64,000 nt of DNA, taken from the NCBI GenBank assembly GCA_012656075.1, contig JAAKBF010000101.1, forward strand, positions 116,001 through 180,000. The letters run 5' to 3'. The position numbers were made by a program, and so were the translations under genes. The notes under the pieces were generated by a model that saw nothing but the letters and a program-made list of their open reading frames with translations, made no database searches and was not told where the DNA came from. Position 1 is the stretch's first letter. Every line of letters starts with the position of its first letter. Source of the DNA: Phytophthora hibernalis (Eukaryota > Oomycota > Peronosporomycetes > Peronosporales > Peronosporaceae). This document shows, one piece after another, positions 51,323 to 60,990 of the stretch.

Positions 51323-53188
51323 ATGACGCGATTCAAACGGGGAAGCGAGGGTAGATTTCTAGTATCAATGGCGACAACACTCAGGCGTCTATGGGACGCG
51401 TCCGTGACGCTGCTCGCTGCGCAGAGCCAATTGCAGCCCAATCCCAGCATCGTCCCAACTGTAGAGAGAGTGGTGGAAGTCGGTGGCTCTGCATACGCCA
51501 ATGCGAGGGGGTGCCCTGTGTCCTGCCGCTTGTGGCGCACACCTTTGCCAATTCGTACTGGCACCCAGTCGTCGAGACGTTCACATCTCCTACTTGTGAA
51601 GACGATTACTCGGTCGTGTACCTGAAATGGGCTGCCAGTTGCGACGCAGGGGTGCAATTCGATCGCATTGCGGCCGTTTGGGTGAATGGCGTGGAGCTGC
51701 TGCGAACGTCCACTACCGAACCGTCAAGCGAGTTTCGAGTGGCGTGGGAGGTGACCAAGGACGTATCGCTCTATGGGGGCGTCTTCGCCAATGGAGGGAC
51801 CGTGGTGGTCGCGCTGGATAATATCGTCAACCCGACGTACACCAGCAGCTTCAAGGTGGACTTGTCGCTCGAGTTCTACCGGCCACTTGACTTGAGCAAA
51901 GAAACCAAGCGACCGGACCGGGTCCTTCCAGTTTCTAGCAGTAGTAACTCGTACGGGTGGTTCTCAGAGAAACCGACTGCAGCACAGACAGGACCACCCC
52001 ATCGGGTAGTGCAGTTGCCGGAGAATACCGAGGAGCTGTATCTCGAGCTCTTCTTGTCGCACCACCAATGCGACGAGTTTACTACTCAAATCCGCCCAAT
52101 AATTTTGCAATGGCGTTTGCAGAGAGCTTGGCGAAATGCGGCAATGTTACCCGTGATGATATTGAGAGGCGTTGGGTAGCGCAAACTATGGGGCTGATGG
52201 CGCTTTCCGGGAGGTGCAGGTGCTGGTGAATGATCAAGTGGTGGGCGTGGTGTGGCCATCCCCGTTGGTGTTTACAGGAGGCCTGAGTCCATATCTGTGG
52301 AAACCGATCGTCGGCATTGGAGCTTTTGACGCCCCGACGTACATCCTGAACCTGACGCCGTTCCTTGGCAGTTTTCTTGGAGAGACTCATGCTGTTGCGT
52401 TCCGAGTAGTTTATGGAGAGGCTTTCTGGTTGATCGATGGGAACTTGTTGATCTATCAAGATGCAGGAGCGGCCCATCCAACGCGCGTGGAAGTGCTGCA
52501 AAAGCGCTTAGAGCGATACGTTGAGCCCGCCGTGATCACGCTGCCTGCAGTCGTCGATGTTGGAAATGAAAATATGATCAACTTGAACAGCGTATTTTGG
52601 ACTTCGGTCGCGCGCGATCTTTACGTGGAGACCAGTGTCACGACATCGACTGGCCGAAAAGTATACACTTTGCAGCAGCATTTTGACTTTACTAACACGC
52701 AGATGTACTCGTCCGATGGGCTGGACCAATGGTTTGAAAGCCGAACCCACGTGGAAACGAAGATGGCAATCACCTCGTTATCAGCTGCGCATTCTGCGAA
52801 CTCAGATCAGTCTGATGAGCCCGCGAAGGTGCAAACGGTGTACGTCTCGCAGGTGGAAGACTACCCTCTCGCTGGGAGCGTGAGCTATCGCTGGGGCAGA
52901 AATGATTCTTTCGTGCTAGTGACGCAGTTTGCGAACTCCTTCGCGCGGTCGACTGTGGTGGAAGGATACGGAACGGGTCTGCGATTCGACTACAGACCGT
53001 ACAATGTCCACTCGGCATTGACAGCGTCTGCCGTGCTTGACACGCGACATGGTGGTGGAAATGGCTCAACAAGAGCAACATATGCGTCAGCTTCTCCTAC
53101 CGAAGGGTGCTTTTCTCGTGAAATTGAAGCGGAATTTGGCCGCTTGAATGTCGACAACAGCAGCACCGAATGCAATGCGTTTGAGTGA
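51323..53188 (+). CDS. Peptide-N-glycosidase A-like protein, frame-switched
   Basis: The family cleaves N-glycans from glycopeptides. Family marks in order: 'AHTFANSYWHPVVETFTSP' (51537-51593), 'QFDRIAAVWVNGVELLRTSTTEP', 'VVVALDNIVNPTYTSSF', 'QCDEFYYSNPP' (52070-52100), 'GAFREVQVLVNDQVVGVVWPSPLVFTGGLSPYLWKPIVGIGAFD' region (52200-52330), 'LNLTPFLG' and 'FWLIDGNLLIY'. The frame changes near 51500, 52082 and 52177; the last two are repaired by one base in a T run and a G run, and no nonsense codon lies before a switch. ATG 51323 or 51368 are possible starts; a signal peptide is not obvious. The protein ends at TGA 53186-53188. Confidence 0.85.
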
Positions 53189-53839
53189 ACAGGTCAGCTT
53201 GAAACACTGACAGTCTGTGAGTACCATCGATTTTGATCTAATTAGTACTAATATGACAAAGGTTTTAAATTACTAAACAATTAGTATACTAATTGGGCGA
53301 GTTGGAAATATAATATTACAAATTTAAACTACTAATAGTAGAATCAAACTACTAAAAAAATACTCCCTCCTGTGGCTCACTTCACATGTTGCCTGGCCCC
53401 GCACATCTCTCCAGTGTAGCAATATACTGTTCTGGATGACCGATCATGTGGATATTAGAAGGACCTTTTGATGTAGAGGAAGTTGGCGAAGACGGACGCG
53501 AGGGCGACAGCGGTAGGGGGCTGGGACTTGAGGAGTAGATGGAAAGTTGGAAAGTGATTGATGTCAGGAGTAGTGACAATAGCAATAATCCCGAGTAATT
53601 TTCAATTTCGCCTTTTCTTACGCTAATTTCATACGCAGAAGAGGTTTAGGCGTACCTATTAAACAGGTGCAGAAGGCGCGACCTCTCGACCACCTGAGAG
53701 CGCGAGAAACATCCAACGCTTCAGCAGCAGGTTCAAATCATCTCGACCAGTCAGACCAGATAGTGGATTTTATTTAAATCCAAAATATACTTGATCCTGA
53801 TAGATAAACTACTAAGTATATAAATACATCATTATAGAG
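53189..53839. other. AT-rich spacer before the viral module
   Basis: Repeated ACTACTAA-like words at 53250-53360 and the 30-bp sequence at 53531-53562 shared with 36515-36546. No gene recognised. Confidence 0.45.
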
Positions 53840-53847
53840 TCGAGATT

Positions 53848-54056
53848 ATGACCATCCCCCTGGTGATAAAGAAGAACCATCATGTTGTTTGTTTTCCAAC
53901 AGGATACTTTGAATGTTCTATCCTTCGACGACCAGAGCTCGCATTGATAACTTTTGTGGTAGATACTGTTGTCCAGTTGACAGTTGTGGTAAAGTGTTCA
54001 TTAGTGCTGATAAACTTGGTAATCATAAGAAGAACTGTAGAGGGTTAAACCACTGA
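53848..54056 (+). CDS. Small zinc-finger protein, probably frame-broken
   Basis: The last part reads 'FCGRYCCPVDSCGKVF' then 'ADKLGNHKKNCRG', a C-x4-C-x(n)-H-x4-C finger, and stops at 54054-54056. The first part ('NHHVVCFPTGYFEC') is in another frame, so one base is probably missing near 53930-53950. Short zinc-finger frames of this type are frequent in PLVs and virophages; function is unknown. Confidence 0.5.
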
Positions 54057-54097
54057 TAGATCCATTAGCTGTAAACGACTAAACTAAAGCATTGAAC

Positions 54098-54268
54098 ATG
54101 ATTGAGGCGTTATATAAGCTTCCAATCAATTCCAAAGTACAATGTCCGTGCGGTTCATCCATAACTCGATGGAATTACGCTCATCATGTAAGATCGAACA
54201 AGCATGAGATGTGGTGGGTAGCACTTCTCCGTACTCAACCAGTCAGAGCTCTAAGAAAACTCGAGTAG
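54098..54268 (+). CDS. 56-residue zinc-finger protein
   Basis: ATG 54098 opens an uninterrupted frame ending in TAG at 54266-54268, directly followed by TAA. It has 'QCPCGSSITRWNYAHHVRSNKHEMWW', a C-P-C-G start and H/K-H pattern of a short zinc finger seen repeatedly as stand-alone ORFs in PLVs. It is too short for usual gene prediction. Confidence 0.55.
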   Translation: MIEALYKLPINSKVQCPCGSSITRWNYAHHVRSNKHEMWWVALLRTQPVRALRKLE

Positions 54269-54333
54269 TAACGTTTTCTTTAAAAATACTTTTTTCATCA
54301 AGTCTACCTACAGTCGAGTTAAAAAATATCCAT

Positions 54334-54658
54334 TTAGTAAAGCAACTCATCGATAGAGGCACACAGCTTTGGTGCTTTATCAGTAGCGAGCTTTGAACAA
54401 CGTAGCCACATGATATATGCTTCGTCAATTGCAAATACTTGTTTAACTGACCTACCCTTGTACTTACCAAAATTAAGCAAGTACGATTCGTCATCGGATC
54501 CATTTGCGAACTTGCTCGCAAGAAATTTAGCAATGTCAGACTCGGGATCTCAATTAACATATTCTGATTACGGAGCCAGCGGCAGTAGCTGGGATCTTTT
54601 CGAATACTTCATCAATGCTGAAGCCTTTGTGCTTGCCGAACGAAAGTGTTGTTGACAT
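54334..54658 (-). CDS. FGK-H/Y-KG double-motif protein, two frame slips
   Basis: On the minus strand, ATG 54658 opens 'MSTTLSFGKHKGFSIDEVFEK'. After one lost base in the CCC run near 54600 it continues 'SYCRWLRNQN', and after a second near 54545 it reads 'DPESDIAKFLASKF', 'SYLLNFGKYKGRSVKQVF' and 'AYIMWL', stopping at TAA 54334-54336. Two tandem units with the pattern FGKxKGxSxxxVF...SYxxWL are thus present. This short module occurs in phage, giant virus and PLV proteins, sometimes at the C-terminus of exonucleases; its role is not established. It lies 58 bp downstream of the capsid gene on the same strand, so the two are likely co-transcribed. Confidence 0.65.
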
Positions 54659-54716
54659 GGTATCTATATAGTTACCAAAGACAATAAATCAAAATTTAAT
54701 TAAATCCATATTTTTC

Positions 54717-56432
54717 TTAAGCTGTGGTGTAGTCCAATACCTCGCCGGTCAGTCTATCAAAGCTTAGTTCCTGTTCACTAATGACAAGCACGATTAAATT
54801 TACTCCCTGGCAACCCGCGTTGACACCCTGGATCTAGATCGATTGAGGTACATCACGCTCTGTCAGACGACTAACGTCAACGACAAGAATACGGTTGGTA
54901 AGCGACCAAGTCTGATACTCAAGAAGACCATTCACAAGCTCAGGAGACAGGTCACCGTTGATAGCACCAATCTTGGCGATCTCATTAGTGAAATGATGGA
55001 AGTCATAGTCGTGACTGATGTCAAACACCTGCTGCGAACCGATACGTACGTTGAAGTTACGAATCGATGAACCCGGCTGTACCGTCCATGGGGCGCTATC
55101 GAATGGACTCTGATACTCCTGCACAGCTGCCGATGCAAAATTATTAGTCTGTTTGGCAAACGGGAGGACCACAATGTACTTAGCGTTCTTAACACTCGCT
55201 GAAAGCTGTAGGTCAAATGAAGCGTTGAATTGACTCGACGGCTTACCAATGCCAGCGCGCTGGTCAAATCTCTGGGCATATACGTCATTGTAGCGCACCT
55301 TCTTGACAGGTTTCGATATAATGGCTTGAGGGTTTTCGAGATGAACGAATGGTACATACAGACGAGATGTCGTGAAAGGCATGTAGGTACCATCAAGCGC
55401 AGGTTCTAGCGAATTGACAACAGCGCCCCAAGCGATGCTAAAACCAGCAGAACCAGCAAGAACGCTAATCATAGGGTTTCCACTAGATGAGGCTGAAACC
55501 ATGACAGGGCAGGTTTTTTCACTTGAAAGCGTAGTAGACGTTAGCGACATTCGCTTACTGCCATCTACAGCAACAACAGACGATCCCTGGTTGACGCGGA
55601 AGCGAAGACGAATCTGAGGATTGGCCAAGCGGTCAAGCTCCTTGAATACCGGGTGAAGGTCCGTTAGCTTGACCTTAAGCATGTAGTTCGACGTACCCAT
55701 GATTGCGTTAGCAGTAGCTGCTCTAGCAACGGATGCACCACGTGCAGTTTGATTCGCGTTGTTTGTAGATGCAGCTGATCCAACAAGCGAAGGCCAAGTT
55801 GACGAGAAATCAGCACCCGCATTGGGAGGGTTCGAGAGAAGGCGCTACACGTACCCGTCGTTAGGGATGGTGGCTCCACCAGGGGCTGATGCACCGAATG
55901 TTGCGGAGTATACAGCATTGTTAGAATAGCCATCGCCATTAGTTGAGTTCGTGCCAGAATTGTAAGATGCATACTGAGCAGCATCCGGAAATAGGAACGA
56001 CTCAGCACCATGTTTCTCAACATATTGAGGCGAATAGCTGGTTTGAGCGCGAGTGTTGTTCCAAAACATATTGTAGTCAGCCATAGAGACATTGGTTTTT
56101 CCATTGAGTTCTAGCGACATCGAATCAATAACATTCCAGTTTCCGCACTTCAGCGTGGAGCCGAAACGATTAGCAGCAGAGGTCTGAGCAGTAGCACCGT
56201 TTCGCATCGAGACCTTGTACGGCAGCATTAAATACGCATCACGAAGGCAAGCAAAGCCTTCCGAACCGTTCAGCTGTGACGTAGCGTCGATAGTAATAAC
56301 ACCATTCTGATACGAGCCTTGGTTAAGATCGATTACAAACGGTACCCGCTTATCAGAGGCTACCTTAATCTCAGGGTCGCTCTTTAGCGAGCTTTGGTAC
56401 AAGTATTGGTCGGAAAGTTGTGTTTCGCTCAT
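54717..56432 (-). CDS. PLV major capsid protein with two in-frame TAG codons
   Basis: A single frame of 572 codons runs from ATG 56432 to TAA 54717-54719. It is interrupted only by TAG at codon 196 (55845-55847) and at codon 533 (54834-54836). The N-terminal half has 'YQNGVITIDATSQLNGSEGFACLRDAYLMLPY' and 'NVIDSMSLELNGK', typical of PLV double jelly-roll capsid proteins. Beyond the first TAG the sequence goes on as 'LLSNPPNAGADFSS', then 'LKVKLTDLHPVFKELD'; beyond the second it ends with 'NLIVLVISEQELSFDRLTGEV', a normal capsid C-terminal strand. Total length suits the family. It diverges from the protease gene and is followed by the FGK gene. No frame shift is seen in 1.7 kb. Confidence 0.85.
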
Positions 56433-56512
56433 CGTCGAATCTATATCAGCTTCAATATAGTTTCGTTAAAAAATTATTTAGAGCGCCCACCAAGCTCTTT
56501 AACTTCCTAATT
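56433..56512. promoter_or_regulatory. Divergent spacer between capsid and protease genes
   Basis: Only 80 bp separate the two starts. It is AT-rich, with AAAAAATTATTTAG at 56469-56482. A near-identical GAAATTATTTAGCTCAACG word follows the protease stop at 56895-56913, before the pVI-like gene. The shared (A)AATTATTTAG word in front of two viral genes may be a viral promoter motif. Confidence 0.45.
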
Positions 56513-56896
56513 ATGGCCGACCTTGTCAATCCTGTTACTTGCGACCATGACCAGATTGCGCTGGCGGATAGATTACAAGTACACCTGGACGACATTTTTG
56601 AATCGAGCGAAATTAAGAAGCCAGTACCTAAGAAAGGTTCGTATCTAATTCTACTTAGACCACCTAATCTTGATGTAGGACACTGGCAGGCTGTTAATAA
56701 TGGTGAATTCTTCGATTCAATGGGAGAAGGTCCTCAAACCAAGTATGGTATATCAAAGTACAATACCAAGCAGTATCAAGGTACATACGGGGATTACTGT
56801 GGGCCGTTCTCCATCCTGTGGCTTTATTCCAAGCAACATAAGAAGCCACAGGTATTTGACAAGATGAAAGACCTCAATTTGACTATTCTAGAATAG
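56513..56896 (+). CDS. Adenovirus-type maturation cysteine protease
   Basis: 127 residues from ATG 56513 (chosen over the earlier in-frame ATG 56420, which would overlap the capsid gene start) to TAG 56894-56896. The catalytic pattern of adenain/Ulp1-fold proteases is intact: H57 in 'GHWQAV', D68 in 'FFDSMG', Q87/Q89 in 'KQYQGTYGDY' and C96 in 'DYCGPFSILW'. In Polintons and adenoviruses this enzyme trims capsid precursors during virion maturation. It is short compared with the adenoviral enzyme but similar to PLV and virophage forms. It is followed by the pVI-like gene on the same strand. Confidence 0.85.
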   Translation: MADLVNPVTCDHDQIALADRLQVHLDDIFESSEIKKPVPKKGSYLILLRPPNLDVGHWQAVNNGEFFDSMGEGPQTKYGISKYNTKQYQGTYGDYCGPFSILWLYSKQHKKPQVFDKMKDLNLTILE

Positions 56897-56931
56897 AAAT
56901 TATTTAGCTCAACGAATATAGGTTAACGATA

Positions 56932-57706
56932 TACCGTGATTTAGCTATCGCCAGTGCTGTTCCTGAGTCAAAGCTCAAGCGAGCTTTCAAGACCGGTACA
57001 CTATCACTGACCAAAGATGAGCTAAGCGGCTCTGGCGCTACGCTTCATCTTCACCCTGAATCGTACGCAAAAAGCTCTCCGAGCTCATAAAGCTGGTAAG
57101 GAAACGCGTCTTCTTATCACTAAGAAGGAGATTGGTTATCCGTTCAAGCATATGCAAGGTGGTGGTATGAATGGAGCGAGTATTTGGGGAAAAGTTTGGG
57201 GAGGAATTAAATCGGCTTTCAAGTTCACTAATGACTCAGGTATTTTGTCTCGCGTTGCCGATGCAGCTGTGCCTGCTCTCGCTACTGCACTTGGAACCCC
57301 TCAAGGTGCGATCCCTGCCAGAGCTGCAATTAAATCGATGACAAGTATTGGTATTTATGAGGACGATAGTGACGTGGGTGGTCGTGTATCAATGGCTGAT
57401 GTAAAGAATGGTGCTAAACGTGCTCTCGCTTACACAAAACGAAAGGGTATCCTTACTGATGCTCTCGATGTCGGAGAGAAATATCTACTGAGTAAGGCGA
57501 CCAAATCTGAACATTCAGATCTCATCAAATCCATTCGTGGCGAAGTCCGCCGTCGTTATGGAGTTGGCGTTCCCGTTAAATAGGCTGCGAAAAGACCCGT
57601 CAAATTCGCTAAGGGTTCGCAGGAGACAAATGATCACATGGCTAAGCTGCGTGCTATGAGAAGTAAGGCGAAGGCCGGCAGCTCATTTTTAGATTATAAG
57701 CTTTGA
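56932..57706 (+). CDS. pVI/PX-like minor capsid protein with one TAG and one frame slip
   Basis: The N-terminal part (from about 56932) reads 'SKLKRAFKTGTLSLTKDELSGSGATLHLHPESYAK'. A slip in the AAAAA run at 57069-57073 then gives 'LRAHKAGKETRLLITKKEI'. The middle has 'MQGGGMNGASIWGKVWGGIKSAF' (an amphipathic, Trp/Gly-rich stretch) and 'SRVADAAVPALATALGTP'. A TAG at 57581-57583 interrupts the frame, which goes on for 40 codons through 'MAKLRAMRSKAKAGSSFL' to TGA 57704-57706, a usual ending for this family. No ATG is seen at the expected start; ATG 57152 is internal. The protein class corresponds to adenovirus pVI, which disrupts membranes after protease cleavage. Confidence 0.7.
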
Positions 57707-57778
57707 AACAAAAAATAGACATGCACTTTATTTTTGGTCTGAGTAGGAGCATGATCGAAACGAAAATGTCTCGGAATT

Positions 57779-58105
57779 TTACTTTTTATCGTTCTGGTTG
57801 TAGATGCTGACTGTGATAGTGGTCCTCGAACCATTGCGACAGTTCATCCAGGCATACTGAGACGGCTTATAGGTAACGAGCTGACCAATATCTGCATTAC
57901 CTCGATCAAAACCAGATAAAATATCACCCGATACGACATACACATTTATGATTAGATCGCAACGAACGATGTATGAACTGGTAGGATGAATTTGCGGAAT
58001 GCTGTTGGATAGCTGGGCACTCGCGACAGTTGCAGAAGCTGTGGGATATGTGCCCACAGAGAGACCTACTACTGACCCAAAAGCAGCATTATCAATAATC
58101 ACCCG
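57779..58105 (-). pseudogene. Penton protein, C-terminal part only
   Basis: The minus-strand frame ends at 57779 and contains 'IIDNAAFGSVVGLSVGTYP', 'SYIVRCDLIINVY', 'LSGFDRGNADIGQLVTYKPSQYAWM' and 'ITVSIYNQND'. These resemble the C-terminal part of the single jelly-roll penton proteins of PLVs. Family length is usually two to three times greater, and the upstream side passes directly into gypsy sequence near 58105, so the N-terminal part has been lost. It converges on the pVI-like gene with 72 bp between stops. Confidence 0.65.
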
Positions 58106-58559
58106 TGGAACGCGTGAAGTCGTCGGTACGAGCGACTTTCGAGTCGTCGAGGCTCACCGTAGCCCCAGTGTACACGAGCATCTCGCTCGGCAAGCAGTCA
58201 ATGTAGCCGGCCGACACGGCCTCAGCCCTGCCAACTGACCCGATCACTCGTTTCCCGTCTGGAATAAAACAGTCAGAATCCTCTTCTTCCATGCTCTCGT
58301 CGGAGTTGTCAATCACTTCGCGCAGTCCAGGTCGGTGCCGTCGCCCTCGGTAGTCACGGTCGCGCACTACATTAACGTAGTGTCCGATGTCCTCAGCACT
58401 TTCAATGAAGGAAGTGTGGTCGCCGAAGCCTCGGAGCATCCCGCGTAGAGCGACGAGCAGTCGAACGACACCTTTTGACGTACGGCATCCTGGCCACCTC
58501 CGGCTTGGTACAGTGGCACGCAGACCCTCGCGCCCTGCGCTTGAGTTTGATAAGACCAG
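58106..58559 (-). pseudogene. gypsy gag-protease fragment
   Basis: The minus-strand frame 58439-58102 contains 'LPSEMLVYTGATVSLDDSKVA', a retroviral-type aspartic protease core in which the catalytic Asp of D-T-G reads Tyr. An acidic 'DNSDESMEEEDSD' stretch precedes it. It abuts the LTR that starts at 58560 in the opposite orientation, implying a nested or rearranged insertion. Confidence 0.65.
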
Positions 58560-59572
58560 TGTGGTGTAGGAAAATCCATATTTTGGGTAACCCTACACTA
58601 GGGATGCCTAAGCTAGACCAGTGGGTACATCGCACTCAAGAGGATTAAGAGGGTACACCACCAAGTGGGTACACCGCCAAGTAGATACATGACCAAGTTG
58701 ATACATCGCACTCAACAGAGAACGGATTTAAACGAGGATCGCACTTAGCTGGACTTAGCGATGGACGGACTCGACGATAATCGACTCGGCGAAAGTTGGA
58801 CTCGGCGAAAGTCGACTTGGCGAGAATATGTCTCGGGAGAGAGATACCAACTGGGGATAAATCTGGATCTGAGCAAGAGTCGCCGAGAGGTAGGTAAACA
58901 GGTCGACACCAAGGGACGGAGCTGAGCGAAAAGTCGCAGAGAGATCTGTAACGACTCCATTTCATTAGATATTTGTAAAAGACCGATAGAAGACCATTGG
59001 GAAGAGCCCGAAGGGACTCTCCGAAGACATAGAGATAACAATGAGAGCAGAATCTTCTACGTCCAAAACAGCGTACACTTTTCCGATAAGTCGCTGCGTG
59101 GGCTGGATTTTATCTGCCGTCGTTCCCCGAGAGGCATAGCTTGTAGGGGAGCCGTCTGGTAGCGCCAAGAGATCAAGGTCGGCCCGGGGTGGGCACTTCT
59201 CGCTACCAAGTGAAAACAAATCTCGTCGATTCGACGGGCCGGTGGGTCTGGACAACCCAGGACACCGTAACCTCCTAGCTGGGCGTAATCTGCGTCTGGT
59301 GACCTGTAAAGCGCTCGCGCGCTGCTGTCCATCTTTTGGTGGTGGTCACAGGGTTTAGCACGGAGACCGCCCCGCTCAGGCGAGTCTCTGGAGAGTTTGG
59401 AGCTTGGTACTTGTTGGGAACGACACTCAACTGAACCCCGGATGGGGCGAACCGCAAAGGGAACCGACAGGAACCCTGCGCAAGCCCAACATCGCCGACC
59501 TGACTCGGCGAATCGTTGTGTTGTTGCGTGGAAGACGAACTAACGACGTTTTCTGTAAATCACAACACCACA
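58560..59572 (+). repeat. gypsy LTR, 1,013 bp
   Basis: The ends are the inverted words TGTGGTGT (58560-58567) and ACACCACA (59565-59572), and a primer-binding-like sequence follows two bases later. The 5' part holds several copies of an approximately 18-bp unit (AAGTGGGTACACCGCC-like, 58620-58715) and of ACTCGGCGAAAGT (58777-58825). A truncated inverted copy lies at 34346-34980. Confidence 0.8.
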
Positions 59573-59574
59573 AC

Positions 59575-59592
59575 TGGTGCCACGACCCGGGA
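59575..59592 (+). other. Candidate primer-binding site
   Basis: TGGTGCCACGACCCGGGA begins with the TGG expected opposite a tRNA 3' CCA and sits two bases after the LTR. The priming tRNA cannot be named from sequence alone. Confidence 0.6.
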
Positions 59593-59659
59593 TTCAGGGG
59601 TGTGCTTTGTTTTCGGAGGTACCAAGTATAACCAAGTTAAGAGCAACAAGTGAGAGAAG

Positions 59660-60990
59660 ATGGTCAAGGGATCGCCAAGTTTGAACGACGCAAGACCGGC
59701 GACGACCGGAGGATCGCCACTCGATGAGTCGAACTCGACGAAAGCCAGCATTACCGTCGCGGACGCGCGCTCCGTCCAGTTCGACGATTTCTACGATTAC
59801 GAAGACCATGGGAGCGACGAGGAAGAAGAAGAAGAAGGATGATGATGAAGGGACGGAGTACGACGACGTGAAGAGAGTCGTCGATCACCGTGAAGACGTC
59901 GACGAGTTGTCGCTGCAGGTGACCCGCACGGGTGCTTCTCGCCCAGTCGAGCGGAACCTCGCAGCAGAACTCGACATTGACGATGACGACGAACAAGACG
60001 TGGCCCCGGGTGACCGACCGCCGCTTGTTCTCAAGGCGACAAAGAATGTCGAAACACCGAAGGCGAACCAAGTCCTGGCCCGACTCGTCGAAGAAATGAA
60101 GACCAACAGTCGGTGGATCAACATGTTCGCTCCAATGTACATGTGTCAAGCGAAGTGGGACCAACTCAGCGAAGAACTGGGCCAACACGTCAATAGCCAA
60201 ACGATGGACCAACTCGTCGAAGAGACAGCGATATTACTCCGAGCGATGGGGTACCGGTTCGGCCATAAGCCGTCGAAACCGGCGCTGACCTCTTGAAGTG
60301 TGTACACGGTCGGAGTCGAGCTGATGAGATGGAAGCGCAAGTTGAAAGACCTGTTCGGGATACAAGGTGGACCAAAGGGACAATTACCCAAGGCTCGCCG
60401 AGCTGAAGAACTCGACGAAACCAAACTGGCTCCACCACAGCCGTATGTCACTGAGCCGTGCGTTTTCCTTGAGCCGAACGAAGACCCAGCGAAAATTTCG
60501 ACACCAAAGACACCCGAGACGAAGCGTGGTGTATTCCGTAATACTGAAGGAACATCGTATTTCGCCGATTCGCACATGCAAACTCCGAATAAAGCCAGCG
60601 ATCAGCCGGCTCGGCACCCGATGGCAGAGTTCATCACTGGTGAAGAAGCCGCCAAGCTCCGTCGTTTGATTTGATCGGATGCCGCAGCAATCGCAACCTC
60701 TGGAGGCGATGATCAACTCAGCGATGAAGACGACTACCCTGGGTACCGCGATGTCGATGAGTCGCCGCACGACTTCATCCGCCAGCTCAGCTTTGAATGG
60801 GCCGAAAGCGACCGAGTACAAGTCTTGTAAATCAGGACGCACGCACCGCTTGAGAAGATCACGACTTTTGACGGGAAGCGCTACCGTTCAGAAGATGCGC
60901 TACAATGGATCAAACTCTTCAGCTACGAGATGAAGTGGACGTGCAAACGACAAGATGAGTGGTGTGAACCGTTCTCGCTGAGTACGGACA
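59660..60990 (+). pseudogene. gypsy gag, broken
   Basis: ATG 59660 opens an acidic leader ('DDFYDYEDHGSDEEEEEEG'). After a shift at the GAAGAAGAAG run it continues to 60296 through 'VLARLVEEMKTNSRWINMFAPMYMC' and then to 60674 in further frames. It ends with 'ITTFDGKRYRSEDALQWIKLFSYEMKWT', a retrotransposon gag-type helix region, near 60960. Several stops and shifts interrupt it. No pol follows, so the element is truncated. Confidence 0.7.

Larger units (their letters stand above)
53840..58105. mobile_element. Polinton-like virus (PLV) capsid module integrated in the genome
   Basis: Six virus-type genes lie together: two small zinc-finger frames (+), an FGKxKG protein (-), the major capsid protein (-), an adenovirus-type protease (+), a pVI-like minor capsid protein (+) and the C-terminal part of a penton protein (-). 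No DNA polymerase, helicase, integrase or packaging ATPase is visible, and no terminal inverted repeats were found, so this is a fragment. On the right it is cut by gypsy sequence. Host association with a protist is inferred from the neighbouring oomycete genes. Confidence 0.85.

Noticed and set aside
53690..53760. Possible tRNA (CAGGTTCAAATCATC resembles a T-arm)
   Set aside because: No matching acceptor stem or anticodon arm could be built.
54410..54655. 81-codon plus-strand frame
   Set aside because: It is antisense to the FGKxKG gene, which gives the coherent reading.
55664..56104. 146-codon minus-strand frame inside the capsid gene
   Set aside because: It is a shadow of the capsid frame, rich in Leu and Thr by frame offset and without family features.
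59751..60212. 153-codon minus-strand frame over gypsy gag
   Set aside because: Shadow of the acidic gag frame; composition (Arg, Leu, Val) follows from the opposite strand.
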